A stretch of 64,000 bases of DNA from Nocardioides sp. zg-1228 (GCF_017086465.1 NZ_CP070961.1:2232001-2296000); one strand, 5' to 3'; counted from the first letter of the stretch, positions 41,659 through 55,750 are shown. The notes: generated by a model not told the origin, from the letters alone. Made by a program: numbers and translations.

Positions 41659-41742
41659 ACAGGACGCGCCGACTCGACGTGTCCCGGGCGTCAGGACGCG
41701 CCGACTCGACGTGTCCCCGACGTCAGGACGCGCCCGCTCGGC
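41658..41742 (-). repeat. Three inverted copies of the 21-bp core, 32-bp period (right array)
   Basis: Copies at 41658-41678, 41690-41710 and 41722-41742, opposite in orientation to the left array; the middle copy differs from the left core at one position and the third at two. The first starts on the stop codon of the preceding gene and the third abuts the rbpA stop. Spacers are 11 bases. Confidence 0.85.
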
Positions 41743-42102
41743 TCAGAAGATGATCTCGCCGGCCTTGCGGCGGCTGCGGAGGAGGGCGACCGCCTCGTCG
41801 AGGATGTCGGCCGCCTCGGTCTCGCTGCGACGCTCCTTCACGTAGGCGAGGTGCGTCTTGTAGGGCTCGATCTTGGGTGCCGGGGGCGGGTTGTCGGAGT
41901 CGAGGCTGGCCGGGAGGCCGCACTTGGGGCAGTCCCAGGAATCCGGGGCCGCGGCCTCGATCGCGAACGTCACCACCGAGCGGTGGTCGTGGCTGCAGAA
42001 ATAGGTGACCATCTGCCGCGGCGCGGCCTCGCCGCGCTCGGCCTCGCCCATCGGGCCGGCTCCGACTCGACTACCGCGAATCGCGTTACCAGCACCAGCC
42101 AT
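41743..42102 (-). CDS. rbpA: RNA polymerase-binding protein RbpA
   Basis: 119 residues. AIRGSRVGAGPMGEAERGE is the diagnostic N-terminal sigma/DNA-contact segment; CSHDH and CPKC form the zinc-ribbon-like core. It binds the principal sigma factor and stabilises open complexes. GAAGGAG precedes the ATG. It is 37 bases after secG on the same strand. Confidence 0.96.
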   Translation of the reverse strand: MAGAGNAIRGSRVGAGPMGEAERGEAAPRQMVTYFCSHDHRSVVTFAIEAAAPDSWDCPKCGLPASLDSDNPPPAPKIEPYKTHLAYVKERRSETEAADILDEAVALLRSRRKAGEIIF

Positions 42103-42139
42103 GTCGACTCCTTCTCACAAACGCTCAGAGGGGGGGTAT

Positions 42140-42379
42140 TCAGTTGCCCTGGTAGGCCATGAGCAGGCCCAGGGCAACCACGCACGCAAACCAGATGACG
42201 CCGACCCCGATGGTGAACCGGTCGAGGTTGCGCTCAGCCACCGACGATCCCCCCAGGCTGCTGGACACGCCGCCGCCGAACATGTCGGAGAGGCCGCCTC
42301 CGCGTCCCTTGTGGAGGAGCACCAGCAGAATCATGATCGCGCTCGTGATGACGAGCAGGATGGTGAAGAGCAGAATCAC
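42140..42379 (-). CDS. secG: Preprotein translocase subunit SecG
   Basis: 79 residues with two hydrophobic segments (about 1-21 and 55-75) and the conserved loop LLHKGRGGGLSDMFGGG. It is part of the SecYEG channel in the membrane. GTG 42379 lies seven bases after TAGGCT and is probably leaderless. It follows tpiA, the usual actinobacterial position. Confidence 0.94.
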   Translation of the reverse strand: MILLFTILLVITSAIMILLVLLHKGRGGGLSDMFGGGVSSSLGGSSVAERNLDRFTIGVGVIWFACVVALGLLMAYQGN

Positions 42380-42386
42380 GTGGCGC

Positions 42387-42392
42387 AGCCTA
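42387..42392 (-). promoter_or_regulatory. -10 box of leaderless secG
   Basis: TAGGCT (42392-42387), seven bases before GTG 42379, in the 43-base gap after tpiA. Confidence 0.4.
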
Positions 42393-42422
42393 CGTCACGC
42401 AGCTCGAGGACCGGAGGCCGCC

Positions 42423-43226
42423 TCACAGCACCGGCATGTCGTAGAACCGGCAGATGCCGCCGAACTCGTCGACCTGCAGGCTGGCGCCACCGACCAGGCA
42501 GCCGTCGACGTCGGCCTTGTCCATGATCCCGCCGACGTTGGCCGCCTTCACCGACCCGCCGTAGAGGATCCGGAGGCCGTCGGCGGCACCGTCGCCGTGC
42601 ACGTGCCGGACGCGCTCGCGGATCGCCGCGCAGACCTCCTGGGCGTCGTCCGGGGTCGCCACCTCGCCGGTGCCGATGGCCCAGACGGGCTCGTAGGCGA
42701 CCACGAGGTCGGCGACCTGCTCGGCGGTGAAACCGTCGAGCGAGCCGTCGAGCTGCGTGAGGGTGAACGGCACGTGCTCGCCCGCCTGGCGCACGTCGAG
42801 GCCCTCCCCGACGCACACGATCGGGGTCATCCCCGCGTGCAGCGCCTTGTGCGCCTTGGCGTTGACCAGCTCGTCTGACTCGTTGTGGTAGATGCGGCGC
42901 TCGCTGTGGCCGACCACGATGTAGGAGCAGCCCAGCTTGGCCAGCATCGTCGCGGAGATCTCGCCGGTGTAGGCGCCGTTGTCGTGGACGGAGACGTCCT
43001 GGGCCCCGTAGCGGATCGAGAGGCGGTCACCGTCGACCAGCGTCTGCACCGAGCGCAGGTCGGTGAACGGCGGCACCACGACGACCTCGACCTTGCCGAA
43101 GTCGTGACGCTTGTCCGCCAGCGTCCAGGCGAGCTTCTGGACCAGCACCACCGCTTCCTGGTGGTTGAGGTTCATCTTCCAGTTGCCCGCCATCAACGGC
43201 GTGCGGCTCTTGTTGGTCCCGGCCAC
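42423..43226 (-). CDS. tpiA: Triosephosphate isomerase
   Basis: 267 residues. Lys17 (GNWKMN), His107 (VGHSERR) and Glu179 ([11 protein letters not shown]) are the catalytic residues; [11 protein letters not shown] binds phosphate. It interconverts dihydroxyacetone phosphate and glyceraldehyde-3-phosphate. The GTG start lies two bases after the pgk stop, within the gap-pgk-tpiA operon. Confidence 0.96.
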   Translation of the reverse strand: MAGTNKSRTPLMAGNWKMNLNHQEAVVLVQKLAWTLADKRHDFGKVEVVVVPPFTDLRSVQTLVDGDRLSIRYGAQDVSVHDNGAYTGEISATMLAKLGCSYIVVGHSERRIYHNESDELVNAKAHKALHAGMTPIVCVGEGLDVRQAGEHVPFTLTQLDGSLDGFTAEQVADLVVAYEPVWAIGTGEVATPDDAQEVCAAIRERVRHVHGDGAADGLRILYGGSVKAANVGGIMDKADVDGCLVGGASLQVDEFGGICRFYDMPVL

Positions 43227-43228
43227 GG

Positions 43229-44458
43229 TCAGCCCCTCTCGAGTACGGCGATGCCCGGGAGCTCCTTGCCCTCCAGGAACTCCAGCGACGCGCCACCGCC
43301 GGTGGAGATGTGGCCGAACGCGGCCTCGTCGAAGCCGAGCTTGCGCACGGCCGCGGCGGAGTCACCACCGCCGACGACGGACAGCCCGTCGACCTTCGTC
43401 AGCGCCTCGGCGACGGCACGGGTGCCGCCGGCGAACGCGTCGGTCTCGAACACGCCCATCGGGCCGTTCCAGAAGACCGTGCGCGCGTCGGCCAGGGCCG
43501 CCGCGAACGCCGCCGCCGACTCGGGCCCGATGTCGAGCCCGATGGCGTCGGCCGGGATCTCCGAGGCGGGTACGACGCTGGGCTGCGGCTCGCGGTCGCC
43601 CGACGGGAACGCCGTGTCGACCACGACGTCGGTCGGCAGCAGGATCTCCACACCGCGCTCGGCCGCCTCGGTGAGGTAGCGGGCGCAGGTGTCGACCTGG
43701 TCGGCCTCGAGCAGGCTCTTGCCCACCTCGTGGCCCTGGGCCTTGAGGAAGGTGAAGACCATCCCGCCGCCGATGAGCAGCTTGTCGGCCTTGTCGATGA
43801 GGTTGTCGATGACGCCGAGCTTGTCGGAGACCTTCGACCCGCCGAGCACGACGACGTAGGGGCGCTGGGGGTCCTCGGTGAGCCGTCGCAGCACGTCGAC
43901 CTCCTTGGCGACCAGGCCGCCCATGGCGGACGGCAGCCGCAGCGCGACGTCGTAGACGCTGGCCTGCTTGCGGTGCACGACGCCGAAGCCGTCGGAGACG
44001 AACGCGTCGGCCAGCTGGGCGAGCTGGTCGGCGAACGCGGCGCGGACCTCGTCGTCCTTGCTGGTCTCGCCGTCGTTGAACCGAACGTTCTCCAGCAGGG
44101 CGACGTCGCCGTCCTGCAGGCCCGCCACCGTCTCCGTGGCGCTCGTGCCGACCGTGTCGGTCGCGAACGCCACCGGGCGGCCGAGCAGCTCGGAGAGCCG
44201 CTCGGCCACGGGCCGGAGCGAGTACTTCGGGTCGGGCGCGCCCTTCGGCCGGCCCAGGTGGGCGGTGACGACCACCCGGGCGCCGGCGTCGGAGAGCTGC
44301 TTGATCGTCGGCACGCTCGCGCGGATCCGGCCGTCGTCGGCCACCTTCATGTCCCCCGGCGTGCTGCCGTCGAGCGGGACGTTGAGGTCGGACCGGACCA
44401 GGACGCGCTTGCCCTTCAGGTCACCGAGCGAGTCGATGCCGGGAGTGGTGGCGGGCAT
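43229..44458 (-). CDS. pgk: Phosphoglycerate kinase
   Basis: 409 residues from ATG 44458 ([20 protein letters not shown]). [21 protein letters not shown] and ENVRFNDGE bind 3-phosphoglycerate; WNGPMGVFE and [11 protein letters not shown] belong to the nucleotide domain. It makes ATP from 1,3-bisphosphoglycerate. It is five bases after gap. Confidence 0.96.
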   Translation of the reverse strand: MPATTPGIDSLGDLKGKRVLVRSDLNVPLDGSTPGDMKVADDGRIRASVPTIKQLSDAGARVVVTAHLGRPKGAPDPKYSLRPVAERLSELLGRPVAFATDTVGTSATETVAGLQDGDVALLENVRFNDGETSKDDEVRAAFADQLAQLADAFVSDGFGVVHRKQASVYDVALRLPSAMGGLVAKEVDVLRRLTEDPQRPYVVVLGGSKVSDKLGVIDNLIDKADKLLIGGGMVFTFLKAQGHEVGKSLLEADQVDTCARYLTEAAERGVEILLPTDVVVDTAFPSGDREPQPSVVPASEIPADAIGLDIGPESAAAFAAALADARTVFWNGPMGVFETDAFAGGTRAVAEALTKVDGLSVVGGGDSAAAVRKLGFDEAAFGHISTGGGASLEFLEGKELPGIAVLERG

Positions 44459-44463
44459 CGGCG

Positions 44464-45618
<1,155 letters not shown>

Positions 45619-46605
45619 TCAGGCGTCCTCGGCCAGCATCTCCGGCGTCAGCGACGACTCGGTGTCGGGGATGCCGAGGTCCTCGGCGCGCTTGTCGGCC
45701 ATGGCCAGCAACCGGCGGATGCGGCCGGCGATGGCGTCCTTGGTCAGGACCGGCTCGTGGAGCTGCCCGAGCTCCTCCAGCGACGCCTGCTTGTGCTCGA
45801 GGCGCAGGTGTCCGGCCTGGCGCAGGTGGTCGGGGATCTCCTCGCCGAGGATCTCCAGGGCCCGCTCCACGCGGGCACCGGCGGCGACGGCGGCACGGGC
45901 CGAGCGGCGCAGGTTGGCGTCGTCGAAGTTGGCGAGCCGGTTGGCGGTGGCCCGCACCTCGCGCCGCATCCGGCGCTCCTCCCACGCCATCAGCGACTCG
46001 TGAGCGCCGAGCCGGGTGAGGAGCGCGCCGATCGCGTCGCCGTCGCGGATCACGACCCGGTCGACGCCGCGGACCTCGCGTGCCTTGGCGGAGATGCCGA
46101 GCCGGCGGGCGACGCCGACGATGGCCAGCGCGGCCTCGGGGCCGGGGCAGGTGATCTCGAGCGAGGACGAGCGTCCGGGCTCGGTGAGCGAGCCGTGCGC
46201 GAGGAACGCGCCGCGCCACGCCGCGACCGCGTCGCACCCGCCGCCGCTGACCACGGCCGGCGGCAGCCCGCGTACGGGCCGACCGCGCTGGTCGAGCAGC
46301 CCGGTCTGGCGCGCCAGCGCCTCGCCGTCCTTGGTCACCCGCACGAGGTAGCGGCTGCCCTTGCGGATGCCGTTGCCCTGCACCATGACCACGTCGGAGG
46401 GGTGCCCGTAGACCTCGGCGATGTCGGTGCGGAGCCGCCGCGCGGCGGCGCCGGTGTCGAGCTCGGCCTCCACGACGATGCGCCCGCTCACGATGTGCAG
46501 GCCCCCGGCGAAGCGCAGCATCGAGGCCACTTCGGCCTTGCGGCAGCAGGTCTTGGTGATCTGGGTGGAGGCGAGCTCTGCCTTCACCTGCGCCGTCATA
46601 GCCAT
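45619..46605 (-). CDS. whiA: DNA-binding protein WhiA
   Basis: 328 residues. [20 protein letters not shown] begins the degenerate LAGLIDADG homing-endonuclease-like domain; the C-terminal [20 protein letters not shown] is the helix-turn-helix region. In Streptomyces it controls sporulation septation with WhiB; in non-sporulating actinobacteria its targets are less clear. ATG 46605 gives the usual MAMTAQV start; 46599 is an alternative. It ends the uvrC-rapZ-yvcK-whiA operon. Confidence 0.96.
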   Translation of the reverse strand: MAMTAQVKAELASTQITKTCCRKAEVASMLRFAGGLHIVSGRIVVEAELDTGAAARRLRTDIAEVYGHPSDVVMVQGNGIRKGSRYLVRVTKDGEALARQTGLLDQRGRPVRGLPPAVVSGGGCDAVAAWRGAFLAHGSLTEPGRSSSLEITCPGPEAALAIVGVARRLGISAKAREVRGVDRVVIRDGDAIGALLTRLGAHESLMAWEERRMRREVRATANRLANFDDANLRRSARAAVAAGARVERALEILGEEIPDHLRQAGHLRLEHKQASLEELGQLHEPVLTKDAIAGRIRRLLAMADKRAEDLGIPDTESSLTPEMLAEDA

Positions 46606-46674
46606 GAGGCGAATCCTGCCACGCGGGTCAACGAACCCCGGCGGGAACGGCGGCAACCGCCCTCCCGGCGTGAC

Positions 46675-47643
46675 TCATGCCTCCTCCACGATCCGCCGGA
46701 ACGCCGCGGCCAGGCTCTCCGGGTCGTGGCGCGGCTCCCCCGGCACGGCGATGTCGGCGACGACGAGCCGGGCGCCCCGCTCGGCGACGTCCTTCGCGAG
46801 CCGTTCGTGGTCGTCGGCGAGCGCCGAGGAGTCGACCAGCACCGCGTGGACCGTGAGGTCGGGGGCGTGCTCGAACAGCACGGCCAGGTGGTCGGCGGGA
46901 CCGAAGCCGGTGGTCTCCCCCGGCTGGGCCTCGAGGTTGAGCACGACGACGAGCCGCGCGGCGGTCTCGGCGAGCGCCCGGCGCAGCCCGGGGACCATCA
47001 GGTGCGGGATCACCGAGCTGAACCACGAGCCCGGACCCAGCACCACCCACTCCGCGGCGAGGATCGCGTCGACCGCCTCGGCGCACGCCTGCGGGTCCTC
47101 CGGCACCAGGGCGACCGACTCGATGCGTCCCGCGGTCGTGGCGACCTCGACCTGCCCGCGTACGACGGTGACCGCGTCGGGATGCGCGGCCTCTGCGCCG
47201 CGCACCCGAGCGGTGATGTCCATCGGCGTGGTCGCCATCGGCAGGACGCGGCCGTGGGCCCCGAGCAGCCGCCCGACCCAGTCGAGCGCCCGCACCGGGT
47301 CGCCCATCAGCTCCCAGAGGCCGACGATGAGCAGGTTGCCCACCACGTGGCCGTTCATCTGGCCCTGTCCCGCGAAGCGGTGCTGCAGGACCTCGGCCCA
47401 GGTGCGGCCCCACTCGTCGTCGCCGCACAGAGCCGCGAGCGCCATCCGCAGGTCGCCCGGCGGCAGCACGCCGAACTCGCCGCGCAGCCGTCCGGACGAG
47501 CCGCCGTTGTCGGCGACGGTCACGACCGCCGTGAGGTCGTCGATGGTGAGGTCGTCGTGCAGGCGGCGCAGGGCCGACAGGGTCGCGTAGAGGCCGTGGC
47601 CGCCGCCGAGCGCCACCGCGGCCTGGGCGGTGTCGCGGGCCAC
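46675..47643 (-). CDS. yvcK: YvcK/CofD-like gluconeogenesis and cell-shape factor
   Basis: 322 residues. ALGGGHGLYATLSALRRL and VVTVADNGGSSGRLRGEFG are the family's nucleotide-sugar binding motifs; MNGHVVGNLLIVGLWE and LGPGSWFSSVIPHL follow. Homologues bind UDP-GlcNAc and affect cell-wall precursor supply. The GTG start lies one base after the rapZ stop. Confidence 0.94.
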   Translation of the reverse strand: MARDTAQAAVALGGGHGLYATLSALRRLHDDLTIDDLTAVVTVADNGGSSGRLRGEFGVLPPGDLRMALAALCGDDEWGRTWAEVLQHRFAGQGQMNGHVVGNLLIVGLWELMGDPVRALDWVGRLLGAHGRVLPMATTPMDITARVRGAEAAHPDAVTVVRGQVEVATTAGRIESVALVPEDPQACAEAVDAILAAEWVVLGPGSWFSSVIPHLMVPGLRRALAETAARLVVVLNLEAQPGETTGFGPADHLAVLFEHAPDLTVHAVLVDSSALADDHERLAKDVAERGARLVVADIAVPGEPRHDPESLAAAFRRIVEEA

Positions 47644-47644
47644 G

Positions 47645-48523
47645 TCACTCCCTGCCGAGGTCGCGGTGGGAGGTGCGCACGTCGTAGCCGGACTCGCGCA
47701 GCAGCGCGCCGATGGCCTCGCTCATCGCGACACTGCGGTGCTTGCCGCCGGTGCACCCGACCGCCACGCGCATGAACCGCTTGCCCTCGGTGAGGTATCC
47801 CTCGGCCACCGTCTCGAGCACCGGGAGGTACTGCTCGAGGAACCGCCCGGCACCGGGCTGCGAGAGCACGTAGGCCGACACGTCGGGGTCGCGGCCGTCC
47901 TGGGGACGCAGATCGGGGATCCAGTGGGGGTTGGGCAGGAAGCGCATGTCGGCGACCCAGTCGGCGTCGACCGGGATGCCGTACTTGAAGCCGAAGCTGA
48001 TCACGGTGACCTTGAGCCGCGTCGACGCGGCCGTGCCGAAGAGCTCGGCGATGCGGTCCTTGAGCTGGTGGACGTTGAAGTTGGAGGTGTCGAGGAGGAC
48101 GTCGGCGTCGCCTCGGAGGTCGGCCAGCGCGGTCCGCTCGCGGTGCAGGCCGTGCAGCAGCCGTCCGCCACCCTGCAGCGGGTGGGGCCGGCGCGCCGCC
48201 TCCTGGCGCCGAACCAGCACCTCGTCGGTGGCCTCGAGGAACAGCAGGGTGGTGGGCCGCCCGGTCACCTGCTGGTGGCGGTTGGCCTGGAGGGAGTCGA
48301 AGAACGAGCCGGAGCGCACGTCGACCACCACGGCGATCGGCTGGTGGACGCCGCGACTGTCGTCGACGAGCCGCACCACGTCGCGCACCAGGGTGGGCGG
48401 GAGGTTGTCGACGACGAAGTAGCCGAGGTCCTCCAGCTCCTTGGCGGCGGTGCTGCGGCCTGCACCGGTCATGCCGGTGACGATCACCAGCTCGCCGGGG
48501 GCGGTCTCGTTCATCGCGGGCAT
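47645..48523 (-). CDS. rapZ: RapZ-like nucleotide-binding protein (YvcJ)
   Basis: 292 residues. Walker A GMTGAGRS (17-24), DLGYFVVDNLPP, and the C-terminal VGCTGGKHRSVAMSE, the conserved P-loop/second-messenger region. RapZ of enterobacteria is an RNA adaptor controlling glucosamine synthesis; YvcJ of Bacillus has GTPase/ATPase activity. ATG 48523 is five bases after uvrC; ATG 48514 is an alternative. Confidence 0.94.
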   Translation of the reverse strand: MPAMNETAPGELVIVTGMTGAGRSTAAKELEDLGYFVVDNLPPTLVRDVVRLVDDSRGVHQPIAVVVDVRSGSFFDSLQANRHQQVTGRPTTLLFLEATDEVLVRRQEAARRPHPLQGGGRLLHGLHRERTALADLRGDADVLLDTSNFNVHQLKDRIAELFGTAASTRLKVTVISFGFKYGIPVDADWVADMRFLPNPHWIPDLRPQDGRDPDVSAYVLSQPGAGRFLEQYLPVLETVAEGYLTEGKRFMRVAVGCTGGKHRSVAMSEAIGALLRESGYDVRTSHRDLGRE

Positions 48524-48528
48524 GCCTC

Positions 48529-50556
48529 TCAGTCCTCCAGGATCTCGCCGGTGGCGGTGTTGACGGCCGGCTCGCGGGGAGCAGTCTTGCGCGTCGCGTC
48601 GGCCTGCGCGACCGCGTCCTTGATCGCCGTCGCCGTGCGCGGCCCGATGCCGGGCACGAGCGCGATCTGGTCGATGTCGGCCTCGCGCAGCTTCTTGAGC
48701 GAGCCGAAGTGCTTGAGCAGGGTCTTGCGCCGCACCTCGCCCAGGCCGGGGACGTCGTCGAGGGCGCTCTCCACCATCGACTTGGACCGCCGGCCGCGGT
48801 GGTGGGTGATCGCGAAGCGGTGCGCCTCGTCGCGGATCCGCTGGAGCAGGTAGAGGCCCTCGCTGGTGCGCGCCATGATCACCGGGTCCTCCTCCCCCGG
48901 CAGCCACACCTCCTCGAGGCGCTTGGCGAGCCCGCAGACGGGGATGTCGTCGATGCCGAGCTCGGCGAGCGCCTGCTGGGCCGCCGCCACCTGGGGCGGG
49001 CCACCGTCGACGACCACCAGCGAGGGCGCGTAGGCGAACTTGCGGGGACGCCCGGTCTCCGGGTCGACGAGGAGGGGCGCCTGCGGCTCGTCCTGCTGAG
49101 CCTGCGAAGCAGCCGAGCCCGCTGGCGCCGCCCGAGGAGCGTCTTGGAGCTCACTGCGAGCCTGCTCGTCGAGCAGCCGGCGGAACCGACGGGTGATCAC
49201 CTCGTGCATCGAGGCGACGTCGTTCTGCCCGTCGACGCCGCGGATGACGAAGCGGCGGTATTCGGACTTGCGGGCCAGACCGTCCTCGAAGACCACCATC
49301 GAGGCGACGACCTCGGTGCCCTGGAGGTTGGACACGTCGTAGCACTCGATGCGCAACGGCACCTCGTCGAGGCCCAGCGACTTCTGGATCTCCTCGAGGG
49401 CGCGGTTGCGGGTGGTGAGGTCGCTGGCGCGCTTGGTCTTGTGGAGGGCGAGCGCCTGGGCGGCGTTGTTGGCGACCGTCTGCTGGAGGTCGCGCTTGTC
49501 GCCGCGCTGCGGGACCCGGATGACGACCCTGCTCCCCCGCCGCTCGCTGAGCAACTGCTCGAGCACGTCGCTGTCGGGCGGCAGGGCCGGCACCAGCACC
49601 TCGCGCGGGATGGAGTCGTCCTCGCCGCCGTAGAGCTGGAGGAGGAAGTCCTGGACCAGCTCGGGCGTGCCGCCCTCGTCGGTGCGGTCGGCGACCCACC
49701 CACGCTGGCCGCGGATGCGGCCGCCGCGGACGTAGAAGATCTGGACCGCCACCTCGAGGGGGTCCTCCGCGAGCGCGATCACGTCGGCGTCGGTGCCGTC
49801 ACGCAGCACCACCGCCTGCTTCTCCAGCGCCTTGGTGAGCGCCCCGAGGTCGTCGCGCAGCCGGGCGGCCTTCTCGAAGTCGAGCGCCTCGGAGGCGGCG
49901 TACATCTCGCGCTCGATGCGCCGGGTGAACGCCGCGGTGTTGCCGGCCATGAAGTCGCAGAAGTCGTCGACGATCTCGCGGTGCTGCTCGGCGGTGACGT
50001 TGCCCACGCAGGGAGCCGCGCACTTGTCGATGTAGCCCAGCAGGCAGGGACGGCCGATCTGGGCGGAGCGCTTGAAGACGCCGTTGCTGCACGACCGCAT
50101 CGGGAAGACGCGCAGGAGCAGGTCGACGGTCTCGCGGATCGCCCACGCGTGGCTGTAGGGGCCGAAGTAGCGGGTGCCCTTGCGCTTGGCGCCGCGGCCC
50201 ACCATGACCCGGGGGAACTCCTCGCCGACGGTCACCGCCAGCCAGGGGTAGGACTTGTCGTCGCGGTACTTGACGTTGAAGCGGGGGTCGAACTCCTTGA
50301 TCCAGCTGTACTCCAGCTGGAGCGCCTCGACCTCGGTGTCGACGACCGTCCACTCGACGCTGGCACCGGTGGTGACCATGCTCGCCGTGCGCGGGTGGAG
50401 GTTGCCGATGTCCTGGAAGTAGGACGAGAGGCGGGGCCGCAGGCTCTTGGCCTTGCCGACGTAGATGACGCGGCCCTTGGCGTCGCGGAAGCGGTAGACC
50501 CCCGGCTTCGTCGGGATCGATCCAGGTGCGGGTCGATAGGAGCTCGGACTGGCCAC
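48529..50556 (-). CDS. uvrC: Excinuclease ABC subunit C
   Basis: 675 residues. An N-terminal GIY-YIG nuclease ([20 protein letters not shown]), then UvrB-binding UVR motif ([18 protein letters not shown]), RNase H-like endonuclease domain ([16 protein letters not shown]) and C-terminal helix-hairpin-helix pair ([32 protein letters not shown]). It makes both incisions in nucleotide excision repair. An Ala/Gln/Pro-rich insert lies before the RNase H domain. GTG 50556 is six bases after TAGGGT, probably leaderless. Confidence 0.96.
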   Translation of the reverse strand: MASPSSYRPAPGSIPTKPGVYRFRDAKGRVIYVGKAKSLRPRLSSYFQDIGNLHPRTASMVTTGASVEWTVVDTEVEALQLEYSWIKEFDPRFNVKYRDDKSYPWLAVTVGEEFPRVMVGRGAKRKGTRYFGPYSHAWAIRETVDLLLRVFPMRSCSNGVFKRSAQIGRPCLLGYIDKCAAPCVGNVTAEQHREIVDDFCDFMAGNTAAFTRRIEREMYAASEALDFEKAARLRDDLGALTKALEKQAVVLRDGTDADVIALAEDPLEVAVQIFYVRGGRIRGQRGWVADRTDEGGTPELVQDFLLQLYGGEDDSIPREVLVPALPPDSDVLEQLLSERRGSRVVIRVPQRGDKRDLQQTVANNAAQALALHKTKRASDLTTRNRALEEIQKSLGLDEVPLRIECYDVSNLQGTEVVASMVVFEDGLARKSEYRRFVIRGVDGQNDVASMHEVITRRFRRLLDEQARSELQDAPRAAPAGSAASQAQQDEPQAPLLVDPETGRPRKFAYAPSLVVVDGGPPQVAAAQQALAELGIDDIPVCGLAKRLEEVWLPGEEDPVIMARTSEGLYLLQRIRDEAHRFAITHHRGRRSKSMVESALDDVPGLGEVRRKTLLKHFGSLKKLREADIDQIALVPGIGPRTATAIKDAVAQADATRKTAPREPAVNTATGEILED

Positions 50557-50562
50557 GGGTCA

Positions 50563-50568
50563 ACCCTA
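50563..50568 (-). promoter_or_regulatory. -10 box of the uvrC-rapZ-yvcK-whiA operon
   Basis: TAGGGT (50568-50563), six bases before GTG 50556. Confidence 0.5.
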
Positions 50569-50611
50569 CGGGCGCCCCCCGACAGCCCGGAGGGCCCCGC
50601 TGCGCTGCCGA

Positions 50612-51085
50612 TCAGGCCTCGGTGATCGAGTCCCCGTCGACGGTGATCTGCACCGCGGCGAGCGGCGCGGTGGCGGGTCCGGACAGCGGCGAGCCGTCGT
50701 CCAGCGAGAACCGGCTCATGTGGCACGGGCAGGGGATGTCGCCCTCGCTGCTGGACTGGACGAGGCAGCCCTGGTGGGTGCACACGGCCGAGAACGCCTT
50801 GAAGTCGCCCTCGGTCGGCTGGGTCACCACGACCTTCGCGTCCGTGTTGACCACGCACCCGCCGACGGGCACGTCCGAGGCGCTCGCCAGCGCCGCGCCG
50901 CCGCTCGGCGTCTGGGTGCCGTCGGTGCTCGGCGCCGAGCTCGTGTCGCTCGGCGAGGGCGTTGCCGAGTCGGCGGGGTCGGTGGCCGTCGAGTCGCCGT
51001 CGGAGCCGCAGGCGGCGAGGACGGGGACACCGACGGCGATCGCCGCCGATCCGGTGAGGGCGCGACGTCTGTTGAGGGCGGTCAT
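50612..51085 (-). CDS. Rieske Fe-S lipoprotein
   Basis: 157 residues. A twin-arginine signal (NRRRALTG) runs into a lipobox (LAAC, Cys26), then a Ser/Thr/Asp-rich linker. The Rieske domain carries Cys102-x-His104-x2-Cys107 (CTHQGC) and Cys119-x2-His122 (CPCH); Cys107 and Cys121 can form the stabilising disulfide, as in high-potential Rieske centres. It should be exported folded and lipid-anchored. The redox partner is unknown. TAGGGT six bases before the ATG suggests a leaderless message. Confidence 0.9.
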   Translation of the reverse strand: MTALNRRRALTGSAAIAVGVPVLAACGSDGDSTATDPADSATPSPSDTSSAPSTDGTQTPSGGAALASASDVPVGGCVVNTDAKVVVTQPTEGDFKAFSAVCTHQGCLVQSSSEGDIPCPCHMSRFSLDDGSPLSGPATAPLAAVQITVDGDSITEA

Positions 51086-51091
51086 GCCGCG

Positions 51092-51097
51092 ACCCTA
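51092..51097 (-). promoter_or_regulatory. -10 box of leaderless Rieske lipoprotein gene
   Basis: TAGGGT (51097-51092), six bases before ATG 51085. Confidence 0.5.
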
Positions 51098-51129
51098 GCC
51101 AGCGGACCTGTGAGAAACCTGATGGTCGG

Positions 51130-54147
<3,018 letters not shown>

Positions 54148-54176
54148 AGTGGTCCTCGTTCTGGCTTTTGACGGAG

Positions 54177-54192
54177 TCGAACGCATGTTCGT
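54177..54192. promoter_or_regulatory. SOS box (LexA site) of uvrA
   Basis: TCGAAC-GCAT-GTTCGT matches the Gram-positive/actinobacterial LexA consensus TCGAAC-N4-GTTCGA at 11 of 12 fixed positions, 30 bases before the uvrA start. Damage-induced uvrA expression is expected. Confidence 0.85.
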
Positions 54193-54316
54193 CCCGGAGG
54201 CGCGTCGCGATCAAGTCGACGCACCGATCCACCCTCTCACGCAGCACCGACAGCGCCCCATCGTCCACCCGGCAGGGTGGACCGCACGGAGGCGCCGGTG
54301 GTGTCACGATGGTCGG

Positions 54317-55033
54317 GTGATCGACCTCCCGAGACCAGGCCCGGACACCGTCGCCCGAGCCGATCGAGCGCTCGGCCGCACGGTCGAGGCGCTCGCTGGT
54401 GCCCAGTATGCGGAGGCCTCCCGACTGCCGGGCTGGACCCGCAGCCACGTGCTCGCGCACCTCGCGCTCAACGCCGAGGGTCTCGCCGGCGTCCTGCACG
54501 GAGCCCGCACCGGACGACCCCAGCCGATGTACGCCTCGCCGCAGGCGCGCGACGCCGACATCGACGACCTCGCGTCGACCGGGCCGGAGGAGCTGCGCGA
54601 GCGCCTCGCGGCGTCGACGGCCCGCTTCGGCGAGGCGCTCACCGCGATGCGGCCCGACGACTGGGACGGCCGGTTCGAGCGCACTCCGGGCGGACCTGGC
54701 TTCGCGCTGCGCAACGCGGTGCTGATGCGGCTGCGCGAGGTGGAGATCCACCACGCCGACCTCGGCACCGGCTACACGGCCGACGACTGGCCCGAGGACT
54801 TCCGCGCGATGCTGCTGGAGTCGATGACCAAGCGCGCCTATCCTCAGCCGTTCGCCGTCCGGCCCACCGACCTCGGGCACACCTGGCGCTACGGTTCGCC
54901 CGGCGAGGCCGCCGACCAGGTGCCCGTCGTCAGTGGCACGTCGGGTGCCCTCGGCTGGTGGCTCACCGGCCGTGGCTCCGGCGAGGGCCTCACATCCGAT
55001 TCCGACGAGCTACCGAAGGTTGATCCATGGTGA
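54317..55033 (+). CDS. Maleylpyruvate isomerase family mycothiol-dependent enzyme
   Basis: 238 residues from GTG 54317. An N-terminal DinB-like bundle (EASRLPGWTRSHVLAHLALN with the His ligand, and LRLREVEIHHADL-type RLREVEIHHADLGTGY) is followed by a C-terminal SCP2-like region ending GALGWWLTGRG. The family uses mycothiol for isomerisation or detoxification. It is divergent from uvrA and overlaps the next gene by seven bases, an arrangement common in actinobacteria. Confidence 0.88.
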   Translation: MIDLPRPGPDTVARADRALGRTVEALAGAQYAEASRLPGWTRSHVLAHLALNAEGLAGVLHGARTGRPQPMYASPQARDADIDDLASTGPEELRERLAASTARFGEALTAMRPDDWDGRFERTPGGPGFALRNAVLMRLREVEIHHADLGTGYTADDWPEDFRAMLLESMTKRAYPQPFAVRPTDLGHTWRYGSPGEAADQVPVVSGTSGALGWWLTGRGSGEGLTSDSDELPKVDPW

Positions 55034-55716
55034 ACGAGTCCTACACCGGCGAGGTGTCCCCCGGCGGCGAGCCGGGCGTGCGCCCGCTCGGGTGCCTGAC
55101 CCTGACGAAGGTGGCCGTCGACCCGGAGATGTCCAACAACTGCTACCTGCTGCACTGCACCGAGACCGACGAGCTGGTGCTCGTCGACGCGGCGGCGGAG
55201 CCGGAGCGGCTGCTGGAGCTCATCGGCGACCGGGCCCTGACCGCGATCGTCACGACCCACCAGCACTGGGACCACCACCGGGCGCTGGCCGCGGTGAAGG
55301 CGGCCCACCCGGGCGCGACGGTGGTCGCCGGCGCCCCCGACGCCGACGCGATCGAGGAGCAGACCGGCGTCACCGTGGAGCGCCGGGTCGGCGAGGGCGA
55401 CACGGTCGCCGTGGGCACGTGCGACCTGGTGGTCGTTCCGGTCGCCGGCCACACGCCGGGCTCGATCTGCCTGCTCCTCGACGACGAGGCCGTCTCTCCC
55501 AGCCCGCAGCTGTTCACCGGCGACTCGCTCTTCCCCGGCGGCGTGGGCTCGACCTTCGGCGACGCCGAGGCGTTCGCCCAGCTGGTCGGCGAGGTGGAGA
55601 CCAAGCTGTTCGACCGGCTCCCCGACGACACCTGGTTCTACCCCGGCCACGGCAACGACGGCCGGCTGGGCGACGAGCGCCCCCACCTCGCTGAGTGGCG
55701 CGAACGCGGCTGGTGA
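55027..55716 (+). CDS. MBL-fold metallohydrolase (glyoxalase II-like)
   Basis: 229 residues. THQHWDHH (77-84) is the HxHxDH dimetal motif, VAGHTPGSICLL supplies the next His, FTGDSLFPGGVGSTF the bridging Asp, and YPGHGND the last His. It likely hydrolyses a thioester or acts on a mycothiol conjugate, since it is coupled to a mycothiol-type enzyme and followed by a thioredoxin-rhodanese fusion. The substrate is inferred, not proven. Confidence 0.88.
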   Translation: MVNESYTGEVSPGGEPGVRPLGCLTLTKVAVDPEMSNNCYLLHCTETDELVLVDAAAEPERLLELIGDRALTAIVTTHQHWDHHRALAAVKAAHPGATVVAGAPDADAIEEQTGVTVERRVGEGDTVAVGTCDLVVVPVAGHTPGSICLLLDDEAVSPSPQLFTGDSLFPGGVGSTFGDAEAFAQLVGEVETKLFDRLPDDTWFYPGHGNDGRLGDERPHLAEWRERGW

Positions 55717-55750
55717 GGCCCTGCTCCGACCTCCGTGGCACTGTGGAGGC

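Noticed and set aside
40591..41742. CRISPR-like array
   Set aside because: Only two and three copies, 11-base spacers, arrays in opposite orientation and no cas genes.
42103..42139. Terminator between secG and rbpA
   Set aside because: A C/G run is present but no stable stem; read-through into rbpA seems as likely.
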